Of a stretch of DNA of 64,000 nt, positions 1-9,064 are shown one piece after another. The stretch lies in contig JAWKHS010000012.1 in assembly GCA_041394705.1 (NCBI GenBank), positions 146,768-210,767 of the forward strand, written 5' to 3'. How positions within the stretch are numbered: the stretch's first letter is position 1; each line of letters starts with the position of its first letter. Under the pieces are notes generated by a model. The model did not search any database. It was given only the letters and a program-made list of their open reading frames with translations, and was not told the DNA's origin. This DNA comes from Vicinamibacterales bacterium. Lineage in GTDB: Bacteria; Acidobacteriota; Vicinamibacteria; Vicinamibacterales; UBA2999. A program made the position numbers and the translations under genes.

Positions 1-1209
1 CTCGAGGCGACGGAGGCCGAAGGCCTCGGCCGCCGGGGGCGAGGTGACACCCCACGCCGCCGCGGCAACGACCACCAGCACTGCCGCGACCGCGCCCGCC
101 CGCCACGGCACGCGCGCGGCCAGCGCCGCGACCGCGGCCGAGGCCAGCACCAGCGACAGGACGACCGCCGGCAGGAAGAACCGCAGGTACCACCACTCCG
201 GGAACGGGCGATAGGCCAGGTAGACGGCCGCCAGGGCGGACGCCAGGGCGATGAGCATCCAGGCATCCTGACGTCGCCGCCCGGACAGCGCCCAGGGGGC
301 CGCCGCCGCCAGCAGCACCAGCGGCGTGCTGGTCGCCAGCCAGGTACGGCCGTAGCGTTGGACGTTTCCGGCGACGTAGGAGGCGGAGAAGAGCGTGTCG
401 AGCTGGCCGTAGCCCGACGTGAAGGGCGACCCGTACAGCGTCCGGTTGAGGACGAGCGCAGCCGCCACGCCCGGCACCGCCGCCAGCGCCGCGACCACGC
501 CCGCCCGGACCGCGCGTCCCCAGGCGTCGGGCCCAGGCCTCCGGGACGCGACGAGACCGACGGCCACGATGGCCGCGGCGCCGGCCAGGGCGAGGTTCGG
601 CCGGACCAGCAGCCCGATCCCGACCAAGGCGCCGACGGCCCACGGGCGCCCGGCGACGAGCATCAGCGCCACCGTGGTCCAGATCGCGGCCGTCGTGATG
701 TCGTTCATCGGCTGGACGGCCTGGAAGAGGACGATGGGATGGCAGGCCACGAGGAGGCTCGCGGCGACGCCCGCCCACGGCCCCGCAAGCCGCCGCGCGA
801 TCAGGAAGGCGGCCCAGGCGACCCACGCGGCCGCCATCGGCGGCAGCGCGTGAATCGCGGCCGCGCCGAACAGTCGGACGAGCGGCGCGACGAGCAGGCC
901 GTAGCCGGGCGCGCAGACCGGCACGGCGCCGCCGGGCTGTGTCGGCGACGGCAGGAACCCTCCGGGCGCGGCCACCCGGGACGGCTCCGGCCACGGCGCC
1001 TCCAGCGCGAGCGCGCTCGCGGGTTCGACACGGCCCTCGGCGTACGCCTTGGCCATCAGCGCGTAGCAGGAGGAGTCGGAGCCGCCGACGGCGCCCGTCC
1101 GCCAGTGCCAGGCCGCGGCTCCGAGGGCCAGGCTCGCGGCGGCGCCGACGATGGCCGCCCCCAGCGCGAGGCTGGCAGCGGCCGGGACGATGGCCCCGGC
1201 GCGCGTCAT
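1..1209 (-). CDS. GT39/PMT-like integral membrane glycosyltransferase (partial, 3' end outside window)
   Basis: The frame is open from an ATG at 1209 to base 1 with no stop, so at least 403 residues are present and the C-terminus lies outside the window. The protein is rich in hydrophobic segments. An early loop after the first membrane segment contains GGSDSSCYALMAKAYAEG, the acidic first-loop signature expected of lipid-phosphate-sugar-dependent transferases such as ArnT/PMT (GT39). A QPMNDIT motif follows later, where related proteins carry a conserved acidic residue. The start overlaps the stop of the upstream GT2 gene by 4 bp (ATGA), so the two are translationally coupled. Inferred role: transfer of a sugar from a polyprenyl-phosphate donor to an envelope acceptor. 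The exact family and substrate are not determinable from the fragment. Confidence 0.75.
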   Translation of the reverse strand, partial: MTRAGAIVPAAASLALGAAIVGAAASLALGAAAWHWRTGAVGGSDSSCYALMAKAYAEGRVEPASALALEAPWPEPSRVAAPGGFLPSPTQPGGAVPVCAPGYGLLVAPLVRLFGAAAIHALPPMAAAWVAWAAFLIARRLAGPWAGVAASLLVACHPIVLFQAVQPMNDITTAAIWTTVALMLVAGRPWAVGALVGIGLLVRPNLALAGAAAIVAVGLVASRRPGPDAWGRAVRAGVVAALAAVPGVAAALVLNRTLYGSPFTSGYGQLDTLFSASYVAGNVQRYGRTWLATSTPLVLLAAAAPWALSGRRRQDAWMLIALASALAAVYLAYRPFPEWWYLRFFLPAVVLSLVLASAAVAALAARVPWRAGAVAAVLVVVAAAAWGVTSPPAAEAFGLRRLE

Positions 1210-1931
1210 GACCAGCGATACTTGACCAGGACCTGCAGGGCGCGCACGCCGTCACGCCAGCCGATCTTCTTGCCGCTGGCCCGGCTGCGCGGCTCGAAGC
1301 GGACCGGACGCTCGTGGATCACGTGGCCCCGCCGCAGGAGCTTGGCCGTGATCTCGGGCTCGATGTCGAAGCGGTCGGACTCCAGGTCGAGCGAGCGCGC
1401 CACGTCGGTGGCCATGATCTTGTAGCAGGTCTCCATGTCGGTGAGGCGCCCGCCGTACAGCAGGTTCGTGACGCCCGTCAGCACGCGGTTGGCGACGACG
1501 GTCAGCCAGGGGGCCGACGAGGTGGGCCGCAGGAACCGGGAGCCGTAGACCACCCGGGCCTGGCCGTCGACGATCGGGGCCACGAGCGCCGCCAGCTGCA
1601 CGGGATCGAGTTCGAGATCCGCGTCCTGGATCGCGATGACGTCCCCGCGCGCCTCGGCGATCCCCGTCCGGATCGCGCGGCCCTTGCCGGCGTTCCTGTC
1701 GGCGTGGATCACGCGCAGGCGGGGGTCCGGCGGCAGGGCGTCGAGCACTCCGCGCGTGCCGTCGGTGGAGCCGTCGTTCACGACCAGGATCTCCCGCTCC
1801 GCCGGCAGCGGCACGTCCAGGAGGCGGTCGAGCACCGCCGCCACGGTCGCCGACTCGTTGAACACGGGGACGATGATGGTGACGACGGGCAGAGCCCTGA
1901 GTATGCCTGAGCTCGCGCTACCATGTCGCAT
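1206..1931 (-). CDS. Family 2 glycosyltransferase, polyprenyl-phosphate mannose synthase type
   Basis: About 241 residues with the GT-A fold motifs of DPM1-like enzymes: VVTIIVPVFNE near residues 16-26, VNDGSTDGT at 51-59, and the metal-binding QDADLELDP at 102-110. Near the C-terminus are DMETCYKI and the RSRASGKKIGWRDG segment typical of dolichol/polyprenyl-phosphate mannose synthases. No C-terminal membrane segments are visible, so it is the soluble or peripheral class. The product, a lipid-linked hexose, would be the natural donor for the coupled downstream GT39-like gene. The start is uncertain: ATG at 1931 fits the domain, but it shares the palindrome CATG with the ATG of the divergent gene at 1930, and the frame stays open further upstream inside that gene. 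Confidence 0.85.
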   Translation of the reverse strand: MRHGSASSGILRALPVVTIIVPVFNESATVAAVLDRLLDVPLPAEREILVVNDGSTDGTRGVLDALPPDPRLRVIHADRNAGKGRAIRTGIAEARGDVIAIQDADLELDPVQLAALVAPIVDGQARVVYGSRFLRPTSSAPWLTVVANRVLTGVTNLLYGGRLTDMETCYKIMATDVARSLDLESDRFDIEPEITAKLLRRGHVIHERPVRFEPRSRASGKKIGWRDGVRALQVLVKYRWS

Positions 1932-3336
1932 GTCCACGCGCGATCTGCTGTTCGCCGCCGCCTCGCGCGGGGCCGACTTCATCGACGGCGTCGAGGCGCG
2001 GCACGTCGGCGGCCGGACGTCGGTGGCGGCGCTGCGCGAGACGCTCGGCGGACCGCTGCCGCGCACGGGCGCCGACCCGGCCGCCGTGGTCGAGGCCCTC
2101 GCCCGCGACGCCGACCCCGGGCTCGTCGCCACCATCGGCCCACGCTACTTCGGCTTCGTGACGGGCGGTGCGCTTCCGGTCGCCGTCGCGGCGGACTGGC
2201 TCGCGTCGGCGTGGGATCAGAACGCCGGGCTCTACGTCATGGCGCCGGCCGCCGCGGTCCTGGAGGACGTGGTCGCGGGCTGGCTCTTGGAGCTGTTGGA
2301 CCTCCCGCCGCAGTCGAGCGTGGGCTTCGTCACCGGTTGCCACATGGCGAACGTCACGTGCCTGGCCGCCGCCCGCCACGAGGTCCTGCGGCGGGCGGGG
2401 TGGGCCGTGGAGCGCGACGGGCTCCAGCGTGCGCCCCGGCTCACCGTGGTCGTGGGTGACGAGGTGCACGTCTCGGCGGTCGGGGCGCTGCGGATGCTCG
2501 GCATCGGCGCCGACGAGCTCGTCCGGGTCCCGGTGGACGGCCAGGGGCGCATGCGCGCCGATGCGCTTGGAGACGTGCTGCGCGGGCTCGATGGACCGAT
2601 CGTGGTGTGCGCGCAGGCGGGCAACGTGGCGACAGGCGCCTCGGACCCCCTCGGGGACGTCGTGGCGCTCGCGCACGCGAGGAACGCGTGGGTCCACGTC
2701 GACGGCGCGTTCGGCCTCTGGGCGCAGGTGGTCCCGAGGCTGGCGCCGCAGGTGGCCGGCATGGCCGGCGCCGACTCCTGGGCAACCGACGCGCACAAGT
2801 GGTTGAACGTCCCCTACGATTCGGGGCTCGCCATCGTCGCCCATCAGGCGCCGCACCGCGCCGCGATGGGCCTCCGCGCGTCCTACCTGCAGCGCGGGCT
2901 CGACGAGGAGCGGACGGGCATGGACTGGGTGCCGGAGTCGTCGCGCCGCGCCCGGGTCATCCCGCTCTATGCGCTCCTGCGAACGCTCGGCGCCGACGGC
3001 GTCCGCGACCTCGTCGACCGGACGTGCCGGCTGGCCGCGCGCATGGCCGCGCGCCTGTCGGAGGCCCCGGGCGTGACGATCCTGAACGAGGTCGTGCTGA
3101 ATCAGGTGCTCGTCACCTTCGCCGGCCGGACGGGCGGGGCGCCGGCCGCGACCCGGGACGTCATCGCCCGCGTCCAGGCCGAGGGCACCTGCTGGGCGGG
3201 CGGCGCGACCTGGCAGGGACACGAGGCGATGCGGATCTCGGTCTCCAACTGGTCGACGACCGACGCCGACATCGATCGGGCGGCCGAGGCCATCCTGGCC
3301 TGCCACCGCGCGGTGGTCGACGGCGCCCGCGGCTGA
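1930..3336 (+). CDS. Pyridoxal-phosphate-dependent decarboxylase (group II, aromatic-amino-acid/glutamate type)
   Basis: A 468-residue fold-type I PLP enzyme. The Schiff-base lysine lies in TDAHKWLNVPYDSG (Lys about 290). The PLP-pyridine aspartate lies in VHVDGAFG, and the histidine stacking region is DEVHVSAVGAL. These match group II decarboxylases (glutamate, DOPA, tryptophan), but the substrate cannot be read from the sequence. ATG 1930 gives the normal N-terminus; an in-frame ATG at 1903 would add nine residues. The gene is divergent from the GT2 gene with no intergenic space and is followed by a hairpin with a T-run at 3350-3371. Confidence 0.88.
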   Translation: MSTRDLLFAAASRGADFIDGVEARHVGGRTSVAALRETLGGPLPRTGADPAAVVEALARDADPGLVATIGPRYFGFVTGGALPVAVAADWLASAWDQNAGLYVMAPAAAVLEDVVAGWLLELLDLPPQSSVGFVTGCHMANVTCLAAARHEVLRRAGWAVERDGLQRAPRLTVVVGDEVHVSAVGALRMLGIGADELVRVPVDGQGRMRADALGDVLRGLDGPIVVCAQAGNVATGASDPLGDVVALAHARNAWVHVDGAFGLWAQVVPRLAPQVAGMAGADSWATDAHKWLNVPYDSGLAIVAHQAPHRAAMGLRASYLQRGLDEERTGMDWVPESSRRARVIPLYALLRTLGADGVRDLVDRTCRLAARMAARLSEAPGVTILNEVVLNQVLVTFAGRTGGAPAATRDVIARVQAEGTCWAGGATWQGHEAMRISVSNWSTTDADIDRAAEAILACHRAVVDGARG

Positions 3337-3349
3337 AGGGCCGGTCTGT

Positions 3350-3371
3350 CGGGGCGTCAGCCCCGTTTCTT
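3350..3371 (+). terminator. Rho-independent terminator of the PLP decarboxylase gene
   Basis: Perfect 6-bp stem CGGGGC (3350-3355) / GCCCCG (3360-3365), loop GTCA, then TTTCTT. It overlaps the last codons and stop of the convergent gene on the other strand. Confidence 0.55.
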
Positions 3372-4040
3372 GGCGGGCGCCCGCGGGGCCGGCGCCGGGC
3401 GGTACTCGATCATCACGTTGCTGATGGATGCCGCGGGGCGGCCGCTCGACGAGAACTGATCGGTGCCGTCGGGACGGACCACGGTGAGCCGCTCCCCGAG
3501 GATGCTCACCTCGGTCGCGTCCTCCGGCAGCGTGAACTGCAGGTACTCGCTGCCGATCGGGGCGACGGCCTTGACGCCGCTCGGGCCGGCGCCGCCGGTG
3601 ACGCGGTCGAAGAGATCCCGCTCTGACCTGAACTCGGAGTCCACGACGCCGCGGTCGACGAGCGTACCGTCCATCAGCAGCACGCCGATCGTGGCCGTGT
3701 AGTGCCGGTACGCCACCTTGCGGCGCACGAGGTCGGCCGAATAGGTGTGCCGGTTGTGCAGTTCGAAGGACAGCGTGGCCGTTCCGCGGTGCGGAGGCAC
3801 CGTGACGAGGATGCCCTCGGCCGGATCGCGTCCGATCATCACGTCGCAGAACCGCCGCTTGGTCGTCACCCCGTCGCCCAGTTCCGACGGGCACACGTAG
3901 GTGGCGGGGACGCGTGTCAGCGCCGGCGGGGCCGGCGCCTTGCGGGCCGGGGCCGGCCGCCGGGCCGGAGTCTTCCGCGTCTGCGCGTCGGTCGGGTACA
4001 CGGCCAGCACCACCGCGCAGGCGACCAGCAGATGCCGCAT
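3357..4040 (-). CDS. Secreted protein of unknown function
   Basis: 227 residues. The N-terminus is a short signal peptide (about residues 1-19, ending near TDAQ). It is followed by a Pro/Ala/Arg-rich basic linker to about residue 40 and a globular region with repeated beta-strand-like patterns (LSFELHNRHTY, YRHYTATIGVLLMDG). Two cysteines (VCPSELG and RRFCDVM) could form a disulfide. The C-terminus returns to a basic Pro/Ala/Lys tail. I do not recognise a family. It converges on the decarboxylase gene. A TAAGCT box lies 8 nt before the ATG, with no ribosome-binding site between them. Confidence 0.7.
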   Translation of the reverse strand: MRHLLVACAVVLAVYPTDAQTRKTPARRPAPARKAPAPPALTRVPATYVCPSELGDGVTTKRRFCDVMIGRDPAEGILVTVPPHRGTATLSFELHNRHTYSADLVRRKVAYRHYTATIGVLLMDGTLVDRGVVDSEFRSERDLFDRVTGGAGPSGVKAVAPIGSEYLQFTLPEDATEVSILGERLTVVRPDGTDQFSSSGRPAASISNVMIEYRPAPAPRAPAKKRG

Positions 4041-4048
4041 GCGTTCTC

Positions 4049-4054
4049 AGCTTA
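4049..4054 (-). promoter_or_regulatory. Candidate -10 box (TAAGCT), leaderless position
   Basis: Minus-strand TAAGCT separated by 8 nt from the ATG at 4040, which would place the transcription start at or next to the start codon. No convincing -35 is visible. Confidence 0.3.
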
Positions 4055-4268
4055 AGCGACTTCGCCTGTCGACGCCGACGGACCACCGCCCCCGACCGTC
4101 CTTGCCGCGGCATTCCGTTTGCTAACGGTCGAGCTGCCAGGCCTGCCCGGACCGTCCTCCCTCAGCGGTCGGCGCAGAGATCCCAGCCAATCGCCGCATG
4201 CCGGGTCCGTCCCGGAATGGCGGCGCTCCATTCGCTCGCATCGGGGCAACAGATTCTTGGAGGGCGAC

Positions 4269-7136
4269 ATGAAGACCGCACGAGTGGCCGCAGTTGCGGC
4301 CGTGGCCATGTTGACGGGCATCGCGGGGGCGTCCGCGCAGATGCAGACCGGGTCGATCCTGGTGCGCGTCACGGACGACCAGAACGCCGCGGTGCCGGGC
4401 GTCTCGGTGACGCTGACGAGCCCCGTGCTCGTCGCGGGCACGACGACCGGCACCACCGACAGCACCGGAACGAACCGCTTTCCGTCCCTGCAACCGGGCG
4501 TCTACGCCGTCCGGCTCGAGCTCCAGGGCTTCCGGACGGTGATCCGCGAGGGCGTCACCGTCCAGGTCGGCACCACGGTGCCCCTCGACTTCCAGCTCCA
4601 GCTCGCGACGGTCGCCGAGACCGTGACCGTCACCGGCACTTCACCCGTCGTCGACACCACCAGCGCGAATACCAGCGTGAACCTGGGGGAGCAGCTCCTG
4701 CAAGGCACGCCCGGTGGCCGCGACATCTGGTCGCTCGTCGAATACAAGGTGCCCAGCCTGCTCATCACCCGGCCTGACGTGGGCGGCACGTCGGGCGGGC
4801 TGCAGGGCGTGTTCAATGCGCGCGGCACCACCAGCGCCCAGAACTCGAGCTACCTGAACGGCATCAACGTGGGCGATCCGGCGGCCATCGGCGCGGCCGG
4901 CTTCTACTACGACTTCGACGCCTTCGAGGACATCCAGGTCTCCACCGGCGCGCACGACATCACCGTGCCGACCAGCGGCGTGTTCCTGAACATGGTCACC
5001 AAGAGCGGCGGCGAGGCCTGGAAGGGGCGCGCCACCGTCGCATGGCTCGGCGACGCCACGCAGGGCCAGAACATCGACGACAACCTGCTCAAGTACGGCT
5101 TCCGCCCCACCACCAACGCCGTGGACTTCGTCTCCGACGTGAACCTGAGCGCCGGCGGGCCGGTGCTGGCGAAGAAGCTCCGCATGTTCGCGTCGTTCCG
5201 CGACTGGCGCGTGCACGTGAACGTGCCCGCGGCGTTCTCGTCGCTGGTCCTGGACAAGACGGACATCACGTCGGGCCTCGTCAACGCCAACTACCAGGTG
5301 TCGCAGAACAATCGGCTCACGGCCCTCTATTCCCGGCAGTACTACAAGAAGCCGCACCGCTTCCTGATCGCGTCGAACCTGGCGACGGAGGACTCCACCG
5401 TCAACGAGGACGACGTGTTCGACATCTACCAGCTGCTCTGGAACACCGTGGTGACGCAGCGCTTCTTCGTCGACGCGCGCGTGGGCCTCAACAAGATCTT
5501 CTTCCCGACCTACCAGAACACGAGCAGCCAGACGCTGCTCGATTCGGCCACCAACATCCGCACCCGCAACTACAACGTCAACACGGAACGCTGGCGCGAT
5601 CGGTACCAGGCCAACGCCACGGGCCAGTACTACCTGGACGACTTCCTCGGCGCCCGGCACGAGTTCAAGTTCGGCTTCGACCACGCGCACGCGGTCGTGG
5701 AGAACCTGATTTCGCGCGTGGACGACGTGGAGCCCGTGTACAGCAGCGCGACCGGCCGCGCGCAGAACGTGACCCTGTTTGCGACGCCGTTCAACACCAT
5801 GACGGCGGTGGACGTCACCGCCCTCTACGCGCAGGACAGCTTCTCGGTGAAGCGCCTGACCGTCACGGCCGGCGTGCGGTGGGAGCGCCTCGAAGGCTAC
5901 CTGCCCGAACAGGGCAGCACGGCCAGCGCGTTCTTCCCGAACCTGCAGCGCTCGTTCCCCGCGCAGCGCGACGTCGTGAACTGGAAGACGGTCGGGCCAC
6001 GCCTGAGCGCCGCCTACGACCTGATGGGCGACGGGCGCACCGCGCTGAAGGCCGCCGTCGGCCGCTACTACTACGTCATCGCCGCGGGCGGCGGCATCCT
6101 CGACGGCGTGAACCCCAACGCCAACTACTCGGAGACCTACAGCTGGAACGACGCCAACGGCGACCTCGTCTTCCAGCCCGGCGAGCAGACGGGCACCCCC
6201 GTCATCTCGCGCGTCGACACGTCCACGATCTCGGTGGATCCGGACTACCGCCGCCCGTACACGGACGAGTTCACGGCGGGGGTGGACCACGAGCTCATTC
6301 CGGCGCTTCGCCTGAGCGCGGTCTTCACCCACCGCGTCGAACGCGATCCGCAGGCCACGTCGAATCCCGCGAACCCGTACGACACGTTCCTCACGACGCG
6401 CGTCGACTCGGGCCGCGACGGCGTCGTCGGGACGGCCGACGACGGCACGTTCCAGTTCTACGACCGCAAGTCCACGGCCGTGAACCAGACCTACTTCACC
6501 AATGACCGGAGCTACCGTCAGACCTACAACGGCCTCGAGCTCACGGCCACCAAGCGGATGTCGAACCGCTGGCAGATGCTGGCGGGCTACACCTACGCCA
6601 GGAGCCGGGTGAAGGGGCTCAGCGTCAACACCAATCCGAATTCGCTCATCAACGTCGAGGGTCCGCTCGCCGGGCAGAACACGGGCTTCAACGGCCAGAT
6701 CGGCGATCGGCCGCACCAGTTCAAGCTGACGGGGACCTACGTGCTGCCGTTCTACGACATCGGCGTGGCCGGCAACCTGAACTCGCAGAGCGGCATTCCG
6801 ATCACGCGCCAGGTGGTCGTGGCGCAGACCGTCGGCGGCAACAGCACCGTGAACGTCGAGCCGCTGGGCTCCTACCGCCTGCCCCGGCGCACGGTGGGCG
6901 ACCTCCGGGTGTTCAAGACGCAGCAGTTCGGCTCCCGGTCGCTCGAGGTCTCGGTGGACTTCAACAACGTCACCAACGTGAACACCTACTGGGACGCCCG
7001 GACGCTCAGCGGCACCATCAACCTGCGCCAGAACGGCGACCCGACCGGCCAGATCAACACGGTGCCGCAGTTCGGCTCGCCGTCCCAGGTCTACGGGCCG
7101 CGGAACATCCGGTTCAACGTCGCGTTCCGCTTCTGA
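4269..7136 (+). CDS. TonB-dependent outer-membrane receptor with carboxypeptidase-regulatory-like domain
   Basis: 955 residues. Signal peptide at about 1-23 (ends ASAQ). A CarboxypepD_reg-like beta-sandwich domain follows at about 25-110 (GSILVRVTDDQNAAVPGVSV, ending VAETVTVTGTSP). A plug domain comes next, then a large beta-barrel ending in the outer-membrane signature residue Phe (NVAFRF). This architecture is typical of the expanded receptor families of Acidobacteriota and of SusC-like importers; the ligand is unknown. The start is fixed by a strong ribosome-binding site GGAGGG (4259-4264) four bases before ATG 4269, although the frame is open upstream. A perfect hairpin terminator follows at 7145, and the next gene encodes a TonB-like protein, a plausible energising partner. 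Confidence 0.93.
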   Translation: MKTARVAAVAAVAMLTGIAGASAQMQTGSILVRVTDDQNAAVPGVSVTLTSPVLVAGTTTGTTDSTGTNRFPSLQPGVYAVRLELQGFRTVIREGVTVQVGTTVPLDFQLQLATVAETVTVTGTSPVVDTTSANTSVNLGEQLLQGTPGGRDIWSLVEYKVPSLLITRPDVGGTSGGLQGVFNARGTTSAQNSSYLNGINVGDPAAIGAAGFYYDFDAFEDIQVSTGAHDITVPTSGVFLNMVTKSGGEAWKGRATVAWLGDATQGQNIDDNLLKYGFRPTTNAVDFVSDVNLSAGGPVLAKKLRMFASFRDWRVHVNVPAAFSSLVLDKTDITSGLVNANYQVSQNNRLTALYSRQYYKKPHRFLIASNLATEDSTVNEDDVFDIYQLLWNTVVTQRFFVDARVGLNKIFFPTYQNTSSQTLLDSATNIRTRNYNVNTERWRDRYQANATGQYYLDDFLGARHEFKFGFDHAHAVVENLISRVDDVEPVYSSATGRAQNVTLFATPFNTMTAVDVTALYAQDSFSVKRLTVTAGVRWERLEGYLPEQGSTASAFFPNLQRSFPAQRDVVNWKTVGPRLSAAYDLMGDGRTALKAAVGRYYYVIAAGGGILDGVNPNANYSETYSWNDANGDLVFQPGEQTGTPVISRVDTSTISVDPDYRRPYTDEFTAGVDHELIPALRLSAVFTHRVERDPQATSNPANPYDTFLTTRVDSGRDGVVGTADDGTFQFYDRKSTAVNQTYFTNDRSYRQTYNGLELTATKRMSNRWQMLAGYTYARSRVKGLSVNTNPNSLINVEGPLAGQNTGFNGQIGDRPHQFKLTGTYVLPFYDIGVAGNLNSQSGIPITRQVVVAQTVGGNSTVNVEPLGSYRLPRRTVGDLRVFKTQQFGSRSLEVSVDFNNVTNVNTYWDARTLSGTINLRQNGDPTGQINTVPQFGSPSQVYGPRNIRFNVAFRF

Positions 7137-7144
7137 CGCTCCTC

Positions 7145-7180
7145 GGGGAGGCGGGCCGCCCCGCCTCCCCGTTTCGATTT
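7145..7180 (+). terminator. Rho-independent terminator after the TonB-dependent receptor
   Basis: Perfect 11-bp stem: GGGGAGGCGGG (7145-7155) pairs with CCCGCCTCCCC (7160-7170), loop CCGC, followed by GTTTCGATTT. Confidence 0.8.
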
Positions 7181-7232
7181 CGTGATCGACGGGCTGTCCA
7201 GGGAAGTCTGGCAACCGGACGTACCGGAATCC

Positions 7233-7245
7233 ACACGATCCGTGT
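7233..7245. promoter_or_regulatory. Inverted repeat upstream of the TonB-like gene, possible operator
   Basis: ACACG-ATC-CGTGT, a 5+3+5 perfect inverted repeat. It abuts TAGTCT (7245-7250), which fits a TAnnnT -10 box 35 bp before the ATG at 7286. The placement suggests an operator or part of the promoter; no regulator is identified. Confidence 0.3.
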
Positions 7246-7285
7246 AGTCTGATGCCACCGGCCCGTACCCGGGCCGGCCGAAGTC

Positions 7286-9064
7286 ATGGACTCGACCCGC
7301 ATCTCCATCGCGCAGCTTCTGGCGCTGGATGTGCCCCTCGTCTGGCAGGACGCCGTCGCGGTGGCACAGGAAGTGGCGATGCTGAGCGAGGTGACGGCCG
7401 CCATGAACCCGCAGGCGGCCCTCGTCACGCCGGAGACGTGCTTCCTGACCAGGACCGGGGAGATCGAGCTCCCGGAGTCCACCGAACACGAATCGCCCGA
7501 CGCCGTGTCCGACGTGCTCCGGCTGCTGCTGGCCGGCCGCGAGGCCCCGGAGGCCCTGGAAGAACTGGCGTTCGGGCACCACGGCCGGGACATGTCGGCC
7601 GAGCTGGCGGTCTTCCCGATCGGGAACCGTCGGGCCGTCATCGCCAAGCTGGCCACGCGCGCCCTGGCGCGGCTGCAGGAGCCTTCGGCGACACCGCCGG
7701 CCCCCTCCGCGGCGCCGTCCGCGGTCCGTCCGGAGCCCCCGCCCCTCCCGACCGGGCCGCACCTGGTCGTGCCAGCGCCCGACGCCGCCGTGAACGAGCC
7801 GCGTGAATGGGGTCGCCCGGTGCTGGTGCCGCCGCCGCCGCGGACGGAGGCCGGACCTCCTCGACCGGACGCCGCGGCCGCGCAGCCGCACACCGTCCCG
7901 CCCCCAGCCGAGCCCGTCGCGATTCCCCCGCCGTTCCGGGCCATGCCGCCGTTCAGGGCGACTCCGTCGGCCGCCAGCGCCGCTCTCGCGGGCGATGCAC
8001 CCGAGGTCACCCGGCCCAGTCCGTACCCCGCGTCACCGGAGGCCGAGCCAGGCCGGCCCGTGCCGGGATCGGCCGCCTCCCAGGTGGCGACCGACCGCGA
8101 GGTCCGGCGCCTGCGGCAGCGGCAGGCGGAACGCGCGCGCGATGCCCGTGGATGGTCGGCACGAATGAGGGCGCTGGTCGGCCCGCTCGGCCGGTGGTTG
8201 ACCTGGCGGCCATCGGTGCCCGACCCGCGCCTGATTGGTGCCGCGGTCGTCGTGACCGCCGCGGTGGTGACGATCCTCATGCGCGGGGGCCCCGCTCGGC
8301 CGGGTCCCGCGCCGGCTGATCCGGACGAGCCGACGGCTGCCGTGCCCGCCTCTCCCGCGCCGTCCGTCCCCGAGTCGGCTGAAGGGACCGCGCCGCCGGT
8401 CACGGCGGCTGGAGTGCCTGCACTCTCGGCGGCCACGGCGCGGGCGGCGGCCGCGACGGCCACTGCCGCGGCCGCCGGCAGCGCCCCGCCGCTCCCGGCC
8501 CGTCGCGGGGGCTCCCGGCCCGAACGCGCCGCCGCCGGCGGTCTGACGCCAGTGGCGACGCCCGAGGCGCCGGGCGCAACGGCCCCGAACGACGCGCCCG
8601 GCGCGTCCGCGGAGGCGCCGCCGGAGGCGGAATCACGCGCGGACTCCCTCGCTCGCCCCACCGCGCCGTCGGCACGGCCGGCCGGGACGGCGCCCGCTCG
8701 CGGCCGGCCGGATGGCGGCGCCCGTCCGGGCGCCGAACTCGGGAGCTCCCCAGGCGGCGACGGCCCGCTCTACTCCGCCGACGACCGCGACGTGGTGCCG
8801 CCGGTGATGCGGCGGCAGCAGCTGCCGTCGGCCCTGCTCGACCCCGCCATGGTCCCGCCGGAGGATTGGCCCATCCTCGAGCTGCTGATCGACCAACGGG
8901 GCACGGTCGAGCAGGTACGCCTCCACGCCCGGCAGCCGGCGCCCGGACAGACCCTGTACCGCCATCGGATGCTGTTGGCGGCCGCCAAGGCGTGGCAGTT
9001 CGAACCCGCGCTCAGGAACGGGGCGCCCGTGCGCTACGTGATGCGGGTCCCGCTCGAGCCGTGA
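7286..9064 (+). CDS. TonB-like energy transducer with unusual cytoplasmic N-terminal domain
   Basis: 592 residues in four parts. Residues 1-130 form a globular domain I cannot assign. Residues about 130-300 are a long Pro/Ala-rich linker. A single membrane segment (LIGAAVVVTAAVVTILM) lies near 312-328, with basic residues (MRALVGPLGRWLTWRP) on its N-terminal side. After a second low-complexity linker, a C-terminal domain of about 75 residues (PPEDWPILELLIDQRGTVE to YVMRVPLEP, with AAAKAWQFEPALRNG) matches the TonB C-terminal fold. The basic flank predicts an N-in orientation, leaving about 310 residues in the cytoplasm; ordinary TonB has its membrane anchor at the extreme N-terminus. It likely couples the proton-motive force to the receptor encoded just upstream. 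Confidence 0.8.
   Translation: MDSTRISIAQLLALDVPLVWQDAVAVAQEVAMLSEVTAAMNPQAALVTPETCFLTRTGEIELPESTEHESPDAVSDVLRLLLAGREAPEALEELAFGHHGRDMSAELAVFPIGNRRAVIAKLATRALARLQEPSATPPAPSAAPSAVRPEPPPLPTGPHLVVPAPDAAVNEPREWGRPVLVPPPPRTEAGPPRPDAAAAQPHTVPPPAEPVAIPPPFRAMPPFRATPSAASAALAGDAPEVTRPSPYPASPEAEPGRPVPGSAASQVATDREVRRLRQRQAERARDARGWSARMRALVGPLGRWLTWRPSVPDPRLIGAAVVVTAAVVTILMRGGPARPGPAPADPDEPTAAVPASPAPSVPESAEGTAPPVTAAGVPALSAATARAAAATATAAAAGSAPPLPARRGGSRPERAAAGGLTPVATPEAPGATAPNDAPGASAEAPPEAESRADSLARPTAPSARPAGTAPARGRPDGGARPGAELGSSPGGDGPLYSADDRDVVPPVMRRQQLPSALLDPAMVPPEDWPILELLIDQRGTVEQVRLHARQPAPGQTLYRHRMLLAAAKAWQFEPALRNGAPVRYVMRVPLEP

Noticed and set aside
4641..7214. 857-codon open frame antisense to the TonB-dependent receptor
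   Set aside because: Same compositional artefact; the sense strand has a signal peptide, ribosome-binding site, plug, barrel and terminator.
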